Shown here: positions 8,598-16,328 of the stretch, one piece after another | Numbering within the stretch: the stretch's first letter is position 1 | How the letters are laid out: the number at the start of each line of letters is the position of its first letter | NCBI GenBank assembly: GCA_004322015.1 | Contig: SCQT01000255.1 | Span: forward strand, 1 to 34,414 | DNA: 34,414 nucleotides | Source of the DNA: Chitinophagaceae bacterium | Lineage (GTDB): Bacteria; Bacteroidota; Bacteroidia; Chitinophagales; Chitinophagaceae | Direction of reading: 5' to 3' | Position numbers and translations under genes: made by a program | The notes under the pieces: model-generated | The model's input: only the letters and a program-made list of their open reading frames with translations | What the model was told of the DNA's origin: nothing | The model's database searches: none

Positions 8598-9458
8598 TTA
8601 TTGTCCAAGATAAGTTTTCAATGCATTGCTATAACGTGCTTTCTGCAGGCGCTTGATCGCTCTCTCTTTTATCTGGCGAATGCGTTCTTTCGTCAGATCA
8701 TATTTCTGCCCGATCTGCTCAATAGAAGTGCCGTTCTCACCATCCAGTCCGAAATATGCATTTACTATTTCCGATTCCCGCGGGCTGAGAGATTTTAATA
8801 CCCGGCGGATCTCTTCGCGCAGAGAATCGCGCATGACATCATCATCGGTTTCATCATCGCCTTCCATCAAATCGCCCATAGCCACATCTTCTGCTTCGTG
8901 AACCGGTGCGTCCAGGCTCATGTGGCGGGTATTGGACTGAAAAATGTTATTAATTTCAGTTTCATTCATTTCCAGCAATTCTGCCAATTCCTCCGTAGAA
9001 GGTTCGCGCTCGTGCTCCTGTTCGAAAGCAATGTATGCCTTATTGGCTTTATTATAAGTGCCTATTTTATTCTGAGGTAAACGTACTAACCGTCCCTGTT
9101 CTGCCAATGCCTGTAAAATAGACTGGCGGATCCACCATACGGCATAAGAAATGAATTTGAAACCTTTGGTTTCATCAAAACGCTGTGCCGCCTTGATCAA
9201 ACCTAAGTTACCCTCATTGATCAGGTCACTCAGGGACAATCCCTGGTGCTGATATTGCTTGGCCACAGAAACCACGAAACGTAAATTTCCGGTTACTAAG
9301 CGTTCCAATGCTTTTTGGTCTCCCATTTTGATCCTTTGAGCGAGGGTAGTTTCTTCTTCCGGGGTCAATAGGGAAATCTTGGAAATCTCCTGTAGATATT
9401 TTTCTACAGCTTGCGAATCACGGTTAGTGATTTGGGTGGCAATTTTTAGCTGCCTCAT
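8598..9458 (-). CDS. rpoD: Primary RNA polymerase sigma factor (RpoD/SigA), short Bacteroidetes type
   Basis: At 286 residues the protein lacks region 1.1 and the large non-conserved region, as is normal for the Bacteroidetes housekeeping sigma factor. Region 1.2 (about 13-45) includes VEKYLQEISKISLLTPEEE. Region 2 (about 53-122) includes NLRFVVSVAKQYQHQGLSL, the DLINEGNLGLIKAAQRFDE core and YAVWWIRQSILQALAEQGR. Region 3 follows, then an acidic linker (VAMGDLMEGDDETDDD). Region 4 ends with the helix-turn-helix TSIEQIGQKYDLTKERIRQI. It directs RNA polymerase to the TTTG/TAnnTTTG promoters seen elsewhere in this window. It is monocistronic with its own terminator. Confidence 0.96.
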   Translation of the reverse strand: MRQLKIATQITNRDSQAVEKYLQEISKISLLTPEEETTLAQRIKMGDQKALERLVTGNLRFVVSVAKQYQHQGLSLSDLINEGNLGLIKAAQRFDETKGFKFISYAVWWIRQSILQALAEQGRLVRLPQNKIGTYNKANKAYIAFEQEHEREPSTEELAELLEMNETEINNIFQSNTRHMSLDAPVHEAEDVAMGDLMEGDDETDDDVMRDSLREEIRRVLKSLSPRESEIVNAYFGLDGENGTSIEQIGQKYDLTKERIRQIKERAIKRLQKARYSNALKTYLGQ

Positions 9459-9844
9459 ATTATTTCCTTTTCTTTATGTTTATACTATAAAAATGAACAC
9501 TTTAAAAAATCTGAATTTCAATTAACTAACAGCAGATTTCCACTTTGGTTCAATCCTTCAGAGCCTGTATAAAGTGGATCAAAATCGCGGTTATAATCAC
9601 AAATTTCAGACCAAAAGCTTTTGAAAACGGGCGCAAAGGTCGTACTTAGTTTTCATATAGCCAAATACATCTGTTTTTCAGAGAGCCAAGGTATAAAGCG
9701 AAACGTTATTTTCATAATACCTATTTTTGCTAACCCATTGATTTTAACATATATTTAAAGAGATTTACCGCTCCTTAAATTTTTTTAAAGTCTAACCTTT
9801 TTCAAGAATAAAATGTTTATTTTTTACCTTAAAATTTTTCAAAA
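9459..9844. other. Divergent intergenic region between rpoD and ltaE, no gene seen
   Basis: This 386 bp AT-rich stretch holds the promoters of rpoD and ltaE. No exact TAnnTTTG box was found for either gene. The nearest is reverse-strand TACCTTGG at 9693-9686, the same -7 variant proposed for glpK, but without a TTTG 20 bases upstream. No ORF, RNA gene or clear repeat is visible. Confidence 0.5.
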
Positions 9845-10858
9845 ATGACAGATTTCAGAAGTGACACAGTGACACGCCCGACTGACGGAATGCGCCGGGC
9901 TATGATGCATGCAAAAGTAGGAGACGATGTTTTTGGGGAAGATCCAAGTATCAATGCGCTACAGGAAAAAATATCCGCATTGTTTGGAATGGAAGCGGCC
10001 TTGTTCTGCCCATCCGGCACCATGACGAATCAAATTGCTATCAAAGTGCATACCCAGCCCGGCGATGAGGTGATTTGCACAGATAATGCTCACGTATATG
10101 TGTACGAAGGTGGCGGAATAGCGAGGAATTCCGGATCACAGGCCAGGGTGCTGCATGGCGACCGGGGGAGAATCACTGCCGGACAAGTTTTACAAGCCAT
10201 TAATCCCGACGACATACATAAGCCGCATACTTCTCTGGTCTGCCTTGAAAATACTGCCAACCGCGGCGGAGGCAGTTGTTATGATTTTGAAGAAATAAAA
10301 AAAATAAAAGAAGTCTGTAGGGCACATTCATTGAAATTCCATCTTGACGGAGCAAGGCTCTTTAATGCGCTGATTGCTAAAAATGAGACACCGGCGCAAT
10401 ATGGAAAGATCTTTGACAGCATTTCAATCTGTCTGAGCAAAGGATTGGGCTGCCCGGTGGGATCCGTTCTATTGGGCACAAATGATTTTATAGCAAGAGC
10501 AAGAAGGATCCGCAAAGTTTTTGGAGGTGGAATGCGGCAGGCGGGCTTCCTGGCAGCAGCAGGCATTTATGCGCTCGATCATCATGTCGGGAGGTTGGCA
10601 GAAGACCATACGCATGCCCTAAAAATAGCGGAAGCTTTGCGACAAACAAATTTTATCGGCGAAATACTGCCAGTAGAAACGAATATTCTCATCTTTGAGG
10701 TAAAAGGTAAATACACAGCCGACACGCTGGCACAGAAGCTGAAAGAAAACAATATTCTTGTGATCCCGATTTCAGCTAATCAGATAAGGATCGTTACCCA
10801 CCTGGACATCTCCGATGAAATGGCAGAAGACACCTGCCGGATTATCTCTAAATTGTAA
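9845..10858 (+). CDS. ltaE: Low-specificity L-threonine aldolase
   Basis: The 337-residue PLP enzyme begins [20 protein letters not shown], the standard threonine aldolase start. It continues with [33 protein letters not shown] and the [10 protein letters not shown] strand, whose Asp holds the PLP pyridine nitrogen. The segment [19 protein letters not shown] carries the Schiff-base Lys. It cleaves L-threonine or allo-threonine to glycine and acetaldehyde. The fold, length and ATG start are all typical. It stands alone between divergent rpoD and a convergent minus-strand gene. Confidence 0.94.
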   Translation: MTDFRSDTVTRPTDGMRRAMMHAKVGDDVFGEDPSINALQEKISALFGMEAALFCPSGTMTNQIAIKVHTQPGDEVICTDNAHVYVYEGGGIARNSGSQARVLHGDRGRITAGQVLQAINPDDIHKPHTSLVCLENTANRGGGSCYDFEEIKKIKEVCRAHSLKFHLDGARLFNALIAKNETPAQYGKIFDSISICLSKGLGCPVGSVLLGTNDFIARARRIRKVFGGGMRQAGFLAAAGIYALDHHVGRLAEDHTHALKIAEALRQTNFIGEILPVETNILIFEVKGKYTADTLAQKLKENNILVIPISANQIRIVTHLDISDEMAEDTCRIISKL

Positions 10859-10971
10859 TGAATATAATAAATGATCCCTGGAAATAAAAAGATATACCTC
10901 TCCACTTCTCCTGTAGAGCTCTTCTGCTGAATTTTTTCGTTTTGGAAAACTTGCCAGCCGACTGCTCATAT

Positions 10972-11298
10972 TCAAGCATACTGGGTGGTACCCGCATAAT
11001 AGCTGTTCAGGTTTTTTAAATTATGGTGAATACGCTCAAACGCATTATCAAATGCCATCATCCACCGGGGTGAAGATTCATTTTCAATAAAGGTGCCTCC
11101 CTCCCCATCCAACTTCATAAAAACGCCTTCCGCTTTTTGCAACCCTTTCAGTTTTTTCAACCTGAGCTCGAAGTATTGCACATTCAATCCTTCTTCTTCC
11201 AATTGCTCCAGGCGATTCAGTGTTTGCTTCACGGCGGAATAGGAATCCTGAGGATTATCAGTTTCCAACTGAAAGTAAAGTCCGATTTTGTTTTTCAT
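10972..11298 (-). CDS. Small protein resembling HPF/RaiA ribosome-associated proteins
   Basis: The frame is open to a GTG at 11388, but the ATG at 11298 gives a compact 108-residue protein beginning MKNKIGLYFQLETDNPQD. The N-terminal part is an amphipathic helix (SAVKQTLNRLEQLEEEG), then strands (VQYFELRLKKL, AEGVFMKLDGEGGTFIENES), then a long helix (RWMMAFDNAFERIHHNLKN). The strand-strand-helix end resembles the sigma-54 modulation/HPF fold, in which a C-terminal helix carries an AIDxAxDKLxxQL pattern. That would make it a ribosome hibernation or stress factor, but the match is by pattern only. It could equally be a Bacteroidetes-specific hypothetical. Transcribed alone, divergent from the deacetylase gene. 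Confidence 0.55.
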   Translation of the reverse strand: MKNKIGLYFQLETDNPQDSYSAVKQTLNRLEQLEEEGLNVQYFELRLKKLKGLQKAEGVFMKLDGEGGTFIENESSPRWMMAFDNAFERIHHNLKNLNSYYAGTTQYA

Positions 11299-11574
11299 GG
11301 CGGCTTTTTTTATATATTGAATGATCTTTTCCAACGGCAGGCAGAAAAATATATTATTGTCTGTAATAATAATACGTTTATTGGTCACTGAAAATTGTAC
11401 GCTGTATTCTTATTTAACCTTTTATTCAGAATTTTGTTGAAGGTTCTCAAAAAAGTATTTTACCGCCGCCCATATCGTATTGAGACCTCCCTCCAGGGAA
11501 ATCCATCTTATCTGATTTTTCCAAACCGATCCCTGATTTATCGTCTCTGAAACCTGCAGTAAAAGGGCATTGTG

Positions 11575-11582
11575 TAACTTTG
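11575..11582 (+). promoter_or_regulatory. Promoter -7 box for the deacetylase-family gene
   Basis: TAACTTTG matches TAnnTTTG exactly and lies about 24 bases before the ATG at 11606. It overlaps the region where a longer TTG-started frame would begin, which favours the ATG. No clear TTTG lies 20 bases upstream. The rest of the 11299-11605 gap shows no gene. Confidence 0.5.
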
Positions 11583-11605
11583 AGCAAATTAAATACGCAA
11601 AATCT

Positions 11606-12511
11606 ATGCCTTTTATCGCGTGGCATCCCATTTTTAACTTTCCTCTTCCGGAAGGCCACCGCTTTCCCATGTTAAAATATGAATTACTGCATGATCAGCT
11701 TTTATACGAAGATGTCGTAAAAGAAAATGCTTATTTTACACCTGAGATGCCTGAGGAGAAACACTTATCCGCAGTCCATCAGGAGTCTTATATCAAAAGA
11801 CTTTTGACACTCAGGTTAAGCAGGCAGGAAATCCGGAGAATAGGGTTTCCATTGAGCCAACAGCTTGTGGAACGGGAGTTGCTCATTGTACAGGGCACCA
11901 TTACGGCAGCAGTGACTGCACTTCAAAATAAAATCGGTTTTAATATAGCCGGCGGCACCCATCATGCAGGAAGCAATTGGGGCGAAGGCTTTTGCCTGCT
12001 TAACGATCAGGCGGTGGCAGCGAGATATTTATTGGATTATCAAAATATCCGTCAGGTATTGATCATTGATCTGGATGTGCATCAGGGAAACGGGACCGCG
12101 GAGATTTTTCAACATGAGAAAAGAGTATTTACATTTTCCATGCATGGCAGGAATAATTTCCCATTCCATAAAGAAAAATCAGATTTGGATATCGGACTTG
12201 AAGATGACACCGCGGGCGATAAGTACCTTGATCTTCTTGAAAAAAATTTAGACCTCTTATTTAAAAAGGTCCATCCTGATTTTGTTTTTTTTCAGGCCGG
12301 CGCCGACGTACTGAAAAGTGATAAGATGGGAAAACTGAAACTTACAAAAGAGGATTGTAAAGTGAGAGATAAAATAGTTTTCAATTATTGTAAACAGCAT
12401 GACCTCTCCGTGCAGGTAAGTATGGGCGGCGGTTATTCCGCCGCTCTTAAAGATATCGTAGATGCTCATTGCAATACATACAAGGAAGGGATTTCTGCTC
12501 TCCTGGATTAA
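11606..12511 (+). CDS. Histone deacetylase-family zinc hydrolase (AcuC/HDAC-like)
   Basis: The 301-residue protein follows the arginase/deacetylase fold. It has tandem His119-His120 in GGTHHAGSNWGEGFCLLND, the zinc ligands Asp157 and His159 in LIIDLDVHQGNGTA, the FSMHGRNNFPFHKEKSD substrate-side loop, and a later FFQAGADVLKSD that supplies the third zinc Asp. C-terminal VSMGGGYS matches the GGGY motif. Bacterial members remove acetyl groups from lysine, polyamines or other small amides. The ATG at 11606 is chosen over an upstream TTG at 11570, which overlaps the promoter. The 3' end overlaps the convergent lipoate ligase gene by 4 bp. Substrate unknown. Confidence 0.88.
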   Translation: MPFIAWHPIFNFPLPEGHRFPMLKYELLHDQLLYEDVVKENAYFTPEMPEEKHLSAVHQESYIKRLLTLRLSRQEIRRIGFPLSQQLVERELLIVQGTITAAVTALQNKIGFNIAGGTHHAGSNWGEGFCLLNDQAVAARYLLDYQNIRQVLIIDLDVHQGNGTAEIFQHEKRVFTFSMHGRNNFPFHKEKSDLDIGLEDDTAGDKYLDLLEKNLDLLFKKVHPDFVFFQAGADVLKSDKMGKLKLTKEDCKVRDKIVFNYCKQHDLSVQVSMGGGYSAALKDIVDAHCNTYKEGISALLD

Positions 12512-13488
12512 AACATGGCTTCTATTAAATCACCCGCATCCATATTCTGAAAATGCTTTCCTATAGGAAATGCCATTAAAGCGCTGCGGATAGCCTTTTC
12601 CTCATGTGGCACATTGATTAAAGCGTTTTCTATGGGAACAATTCCTTTTTCCGAAAAGAAATCGCCGTAAATCTTTACTTTTTCAATAATTCCCTTCTTC
12701 ACTTCCAGATTCATTTCCAGCGTTCCGCCCTTCGTTCTGACAGATTTCTTAAAGCTATACTCAGGCGACTCACCATAATTCCAGGCGTCAGTGGCATATT
12801 TTTTATCACGCAGTTTCCGGATGTTTCTCAGATCCTCATCTGTGAAAGAATAAAGCCTGTTATTTTTATCCATAGCCAACACATGCTCCATGATCTTTTG
12901 AGTAAATCCCTCTACCGTTAACGGTATTTTCAGATGATCCGAAACATTCGTCACCCGTTTCGGAACAGATTTTATCGCCTTATCAATATATTTCGCAGGA
13001 TTGATCCTCAGCGCTTCGCTGACGTTTTTCATTTTCGATGAGAAAAGGATACATCCGTGATGCAGGATTTTATTCTTATAAATATGTTCGGCATTACCGG
13101 CAATCTTTTTACCGTCAATAGTGATATCGTTCCTTCCCTCAAACCGTGCATCGGTTCCCAGCTCCTGTAAGACTTCAATAATGGGACGGGTATATTTTTC
13201 AAAATCAGATAATGAAGCGCTTGTTCCTTTTTGAGTGAATGAAAAATTAAGATTTCCCAGATCATGATAAACAGCTCCACCGCCGGACAGCCTCCTGACT
13301 ATGTTTATACCATGATCATGTACATAATCATAATTAATTTCCGCAAGTGTGTTTTGAAAACGTCCTACAATAATGGCATTATCGTTTCTCCACAGCATAA
13401 AGCAATCTTCTTCGATATGCTTCAGGATATACTCGTCAGTGGCCACATTAAAATAAGGATCGGTAGAATGATGATAGATGCAAAGCAT
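12508..13488 (-). CDS. lplA: Lipoate-protein ligase A
   Basis: The protein has the family hallmarks YHHSTDPYFNVATDEYIL, LWRNDNAIIVGRFQN, VRRLSGGGAVYHDLGNLNFS (lipoyl/AMP-binding loop) and RNDITIDGKKIAGNAEHI with the catalytic Lys. A C-terminal accessory domain includes WNYGESPEYSFKKS. It activates lipoate with ATP and attaches it to the lipoyl domains of 2-oxoacid dehydrogenases or GcvH. A longer frame starts at 13521, but the ATG at 13488 (MLCIYHHS, 326 residues) fits the family start. Reverse-strand CATCTTTG (13533-13526) is a one-mismatch -7 box at a sensible distance. The stop overlaps the deacetylase gene tail to tail. Confidence 0.92.
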   Translation of the reverse strand: MLCIYHHSTDPYFNVATDEYILKHIEEDCFMLWRNDNAIIVGRFQNTLAEINYDYVHDHGINIVRRLSGGGAVYHDLGNLNFSFTQKGTSASLSDFEKYTRPIIEVLQELGTDARFEGRNDITIDGKKIAGNAEHIYKNKILHHGCILFSSKMKNVSEALRINPAKYIDKAIKSVPKRVTNVSDHLKIPLTVEGFTQKIMEHVLAMDKNNRLYSFTDEDLRNIRKLRDKKYATDAWNYGESPEYSFKKSVRTKGGTLEMNLEVKKGIIEKVKIYGDFFSEKGIVPIENALINVPHEEKAIRSALMAFPIGKHFQNMDAGDLIEAMF

Positions 13489-13612
13489 GCTAAAGCAAAT
13501 AAATGATAAAAACAGAATCAACAGGCAAAGATGATAAAAAAGCAGGGAGAAGAGTATTCTGACGAGGAAAATTATTTATCTGATTGGGAATATTCTGACA
13601 GAATCATTTGAT

Positions 13613-13620
13613 TATCTTTG
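13613..13620 (+). promoter_or_regulatory. Promoter -7 box for the LysR gene
   Basis: TATCTTTG matches TAnnTTTG perfectly and lies 49 bases before the ATG at 13670. The -33 element is not at the ideal distance (TTG at 13584-13586 is 26 bases away), so strength is uncertain. Confidence 0.5.
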
Positions 13621-13669
13621 TAAACTTGATTCACCGAGTAAATATTTGAATCTCCATTACTTCAGGATT

Positions 13670-14566
13670 ATGAATTTCAATCAGCTAAAATATATCGTTT
13701 CGGTAGATAAGCACCGTAGCTTCGCCCGGGCCGCAGACGAATGTGAAATTGCGCAGTCCACTTTAAGTAAGGAAATTCAACGGCTGGAAAAAGAATTTGG
13801 CATCATGATTTTTGACCGTTCCCGCTTTCCCGTTACCACTACGATGAAAGGTGCCGATCTGATCGCAAAAGCTAAGGAAATATTGGAAAACCAGCGGCAT
13901 TTTATAGAGATTGCAAGAAAGATAAACAACCGTCCCGAAGGGACCTTTCATTTAGGGATCCTGCCTTTATTGGCGCCCTACCTGCTTCCTCTTTTTGTGT
14001 CTTCACTGGCAAAAAGATATCCGGAGCTGCACGTCGAGATCAGGGAATTTACCTCCAGAGAAATGGTAACACACTTTGAAGATGGGAGTCTCGATGGCGC
14101 GGTTACCATGACTCCATTTATTAAGGAAGGATATTATGAAGAAAAGTTGCTCCAGGAAAATTTTGTGCTTTATATCAGCCCAAAGCATCCTCTGTTTGAA
14201 AAAGATGAAGTGAAATGGACCGATATTCCGTTGGATGAACTCATCCTTCATGAAGACTTCAGACATTATTTTCTTCCGGGAAATAAAGATGGCTCAACAT
14301 TTCCTAATAAGAGATCCAATAATATCCAATATGAAAGCGGTTCGCTGGAAACAATAAGAAAAATAATAGACCTCAACGGCGGACTCACTTTGTTACCTGA
14401 GTTAGCCTGCCGCTATATGGGCGAGCGGAGATTGAAAATGGTGAGAATAATTACCGGTCACGATTTAAGCAAAACCATATCCTTAGTCACACCCCGCGGA
14501 TTTGAAAAAAGCAGGATCACCAAAGTAATTAAAAAAGAAATATTGGCAAATCTTCCGGTAAAATGA
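13670..14566 (+). CDS. LysR-family transcriptional regulator, OxyR-like without the redox cysteines
   Basis: Residues 1-60 form the winged helix-turn-helix (MNFNQLKYIVSVDKHRSFA, then RAADECEIAQSTLSKEIQRL). The rest is a periplasmic-binding-like effector domain. The start MNFNQLKYIVSVDKHRSFARAA is close to that of Bacteroidetes OxyR proteins. However, the region where OxyR has its peroxide-sensing Cys (EDGHC in E. coli) reads LHEDFRHYFLPGN here, with no Cys. The remaining cysteines are in the DNA-binding domain and near the C-terminus. It may therefore sense a small ligand instead of peroxide. The ATG at 13670 is preferred to a TTG at 13646. It converges with the PPOX-UbiA gene, 7 bp away. Targets unknown. 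Confidence 0.85.
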   Translation: MNFNQLKYIVSVDKHRSFARAADECEIAQSTLSKEIQRLEKEFGIMIFDRSRFPVTTTMKGADLIAKAKEILENQRHFIEIARKINNRPEGTFHLGILPLLAPYLLPLFVSSLAKRYPELHVEIREFTSREMVTHFEDGSLDGAVTMTPFIKEGYYEEKLLQENFVLYISPKHPLFEKDEVKWTDIPLDELILHEDFRHYFLPGNKDGSTFPNKRSNNIQYESGSLETIRKIIDLNGGLTLLPELACRYMGERRLKMVRIITGHDLSKTISLVTPRGFEKSRITKVIKKEILANLPVK

Positions 14567-14573
14567 TCTGTTT

Positions 14574-16100
14574 TCATTTTTTAACAGCCAGGCGGAAGTC
14601 GTCCATCGCCTTTCTCTTTCGTTCAATATAATTCCAGACCCACACCACAAACAGCATAGAGGCGACAAGGTAGAGAACGGGAAAAATATAGCCTGAACCT
14701 TTCAGCAGAAAAGCAAAAACCAGGAGCAGCCCTGCAAACAAATGTGTAATAGCAGTATGCGCATTTCCCGATATTAGATCAACGGAGGTTTTGTTGTAAT
14801 TATGCTGCGTATAACGGATCGCCTGAATGGCAAAAGGTAAAGAAAGAAAAGCCAGATATAAAGCATAGGGTGCATATCCAAAGACCGGCAATAAAGCAAT
14901 GAGAATATAGGCTGTAATAAAAAACCCAATCAGGATATTTTTTGATCTCTTTTTTCCTATGCGGACTACCAATGTATTCTTCCCTGTTTTCCCATCTGAC
15001 CCTGCATCCTGGAACTGATTGATCAGTAATACATTGGTAATTAAAATAGCCACCGGAAGGGAAATAAGGAATATCTGCAACGAGAAATATCCCGTTTGAA
15101 CATAAAAAGCTCCCAGGGTCATCAGTACTCCGTATGTAGTGGCGATCAGGAACTCTGCTATTCCCGGAGCCAGGTTAATAAATGAGAATTTTCCTTTGCC
15201 GCCTGTATAAAACATGCCCGCCAATGATCCATACAGAATCAATGGGATCAACCCCCATCCGCCGGCAAATACTAAGTAAATGCCAATCAGGGCAGCAATG
15301 GCGCTGATCAGTATCCCGAAAAACCCCATATCCGACCGGGAGATAAGTCCTAATTGTATTACTCGTGATCCGCCCGTAAATGGACGAATACCTTCCACAT
15401 TCTCATTATCCCTGTCAGCATCTTTCCAGTCATTGATCATATTAGTGCCGGCCTGGATCATGACTCCACCGAGTACAGTCAACAGGAATAAAGATAAATG
15501 GATGGTATGCAATACGGAAAAGGCCACCGCAGCTCCCAGTAATAACGGGATAAGTGAAGCGGTCAATGACAGGGGACGGACAGCCTCTTTCCATGCTCTC
15601 GCTTTAGCTTTCACATCATCCCATGCGCTGAAAGAAAGACGATTCTCCGGAAACTCAAAAATTGTCGGCTTTTCACCCTGCAGAATCTCAGGTACAAAGC
15701 GATATTTGACTATAAAAGGTTTGATACGAATAAATTCAAGGCGGTCAGTTGCCTTGATCTCATAAAAATTATGCACTATGGGAGAGCGGACATTCATCAG
15801 TTCTATGGCCTTTTCCCTCTCTTCTCTGTTTCGGATAATTTCAGCTCTGCCTATTACTTCCACTTCTTCCATCTCCATGAAAGTAGCTCCCTGATGAATC
15901 AACATGGCCGTTTCGGGAATATTACTCCACTGAATGATTTTAGGGTCGCCTTTCATACTGCTCACATACATGTTGAAATTTTCATCCGCACCAAAATGCA
16001 TCATCCGCTGGCGTGGTGATCCCATGTTAGAAGTACCTACTGCAGCTACCTCCGCACGCTCAAGATATTCAAGAACTTCTTTCTTACTACGCTGTGCCAT
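14574..16100 (-). CDS. Fusion of PPOX (FMN-binding split barrel) domain with UbiA-type prenyltransferase (MenA-like)
   Basis: Residues about 5-145 are a pyridoxamine-5'-phosphate-oxidase-like split barrel (EVAAVGTSNMGSPRQRMMHF, YVSSMKGDPKIIQWSNIPE, GRAEIIRNREEREKAIELM). Such domains bind FMN, F420 or heme. After a linker, residues about 172-495 are a polytopic UbiA prenyltransferase. Its first metal-diphosphate motif is at N220-D231 (NMINDWKDADRD) and its second at N361-K373 (NQFQDAGSDGKTGK). The second motif and the following NTLVVRIGK resemble MenA, which prenylates 1,4-dihydroxy-2-naphthoate. The soluble domain would sit on the cytoplasmic side. The gene is divergent from the PrpD/ComA operon and shares its 228 bp promoter region. 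Both domains are clear; the natural substrate and the role of the fusion are not. Confidence 0.88.
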   Translation of the reverse strand: MAQRSKKEVLEYLERAEVAAVGTSNMGSPRQRMMHFGADENFNMYVSSMKGDPKIIQWSNIPETAMLIHQGATFMEMEEVEVIGRAEIIRNREEREKAIELMNVRSPIVHNFYEIKATDRLEFIRIKPFIVKYRFVPEILQGEKPTIFEFPENRLSFSAWDDVKAKARAWKEAVRPLSLTASLIPLLLGAAVAFSVLHTIHLSLFLLTVLGGVMIQAGTNMINDWKDADRDNENVEGIRPFTGGSRVIQLGLISRSDMGFFGILISAIAALIGIYLVFAGGWGLIPLILYGSLAGMFYTGGKGKFSFINLAPGIAEFLIATTYGVLMTLGAFYVQTGYFSLQIFLISLPVAILITNVLLINQFQDAGSDGKTGKNTLVVRIGKKRSKNILIGFFITAYILIALLPVFGYAPYALYLAFLSLPFAIQAIRYTQHNYNKTSVDLISGNAHTAITHLFAGLLLVFAFLLKGSGYIFPVLYLVASMLFVVWVWNYIERKRKAMDDFRLAVKK

Positions 16101-16131
16101 ATTTTTTTGAATTAATCAACCTCTTCATGTG

Positions 16132-16163
16132 CAAAATTACATCTTTCATCATTAAGGAATAAA
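16132..16163 (-). promoter_or_regulatory. Promoter of the PPOX-UbiA gene
   Basis: Reverse strand reads TTTA (16163-16160), 20 bases, then TAATTTTG (16139-16132). This matches the Bacteroidetes consensus with one mismatch in the -33 box and none in the -7 box. The leader would be about 25 bases. Confidence 0.55.
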
Positions 16164-16255
16164 GCCCTGATCACTTTTCCTGTTAAGGATAATTATTTTT
16201 CCCATTAAGATCACATCAATCGCTTCTGTCTATTATACTGATCGCCTTTGCATTA

Positions 16256-16286
16256 TTGACTCGCTCTGTATATCAGGATATCTTTG
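16256..16286 (+). promoter_or_regulatory. Promoter of the PrpD-like/ComA operon
   Basis: TTG (16256-16258) is followed by 20 bases and then TATCTTTG (16279-16286), a perfect -7 box at ideal spacing. Transcription would start near 16293 and give a leader of about 36 bases before the ATG at 16329. It faces away from the PPOX-UbiA promoter; about 90 bp lie between the two -33 boxes. Confidence 0.65.
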
Positions 16287-16328
16287 CATCAGAATGAAGA
16301 TTAAAAGCAAGAGTTAAAAATATATATC

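Noticed and set aside
11422-11670. Minus-strand small frames in the gap before the deacetylase-family gene
   Set aside because: They overlap its promoter and start region, have no start signals and no recognisable features.
13763-14266. Frames antisense to the LysR gene as divergent small genes
   Set aside because: No start signals or motifs; the LysR frame is complete.
15280-15765. 161-codon plus-strand frame inside the PPOX-UbiA gene
   Set aside because: It is antisense to well-defined UbiA and PPOX motifs and shows no protein family features.
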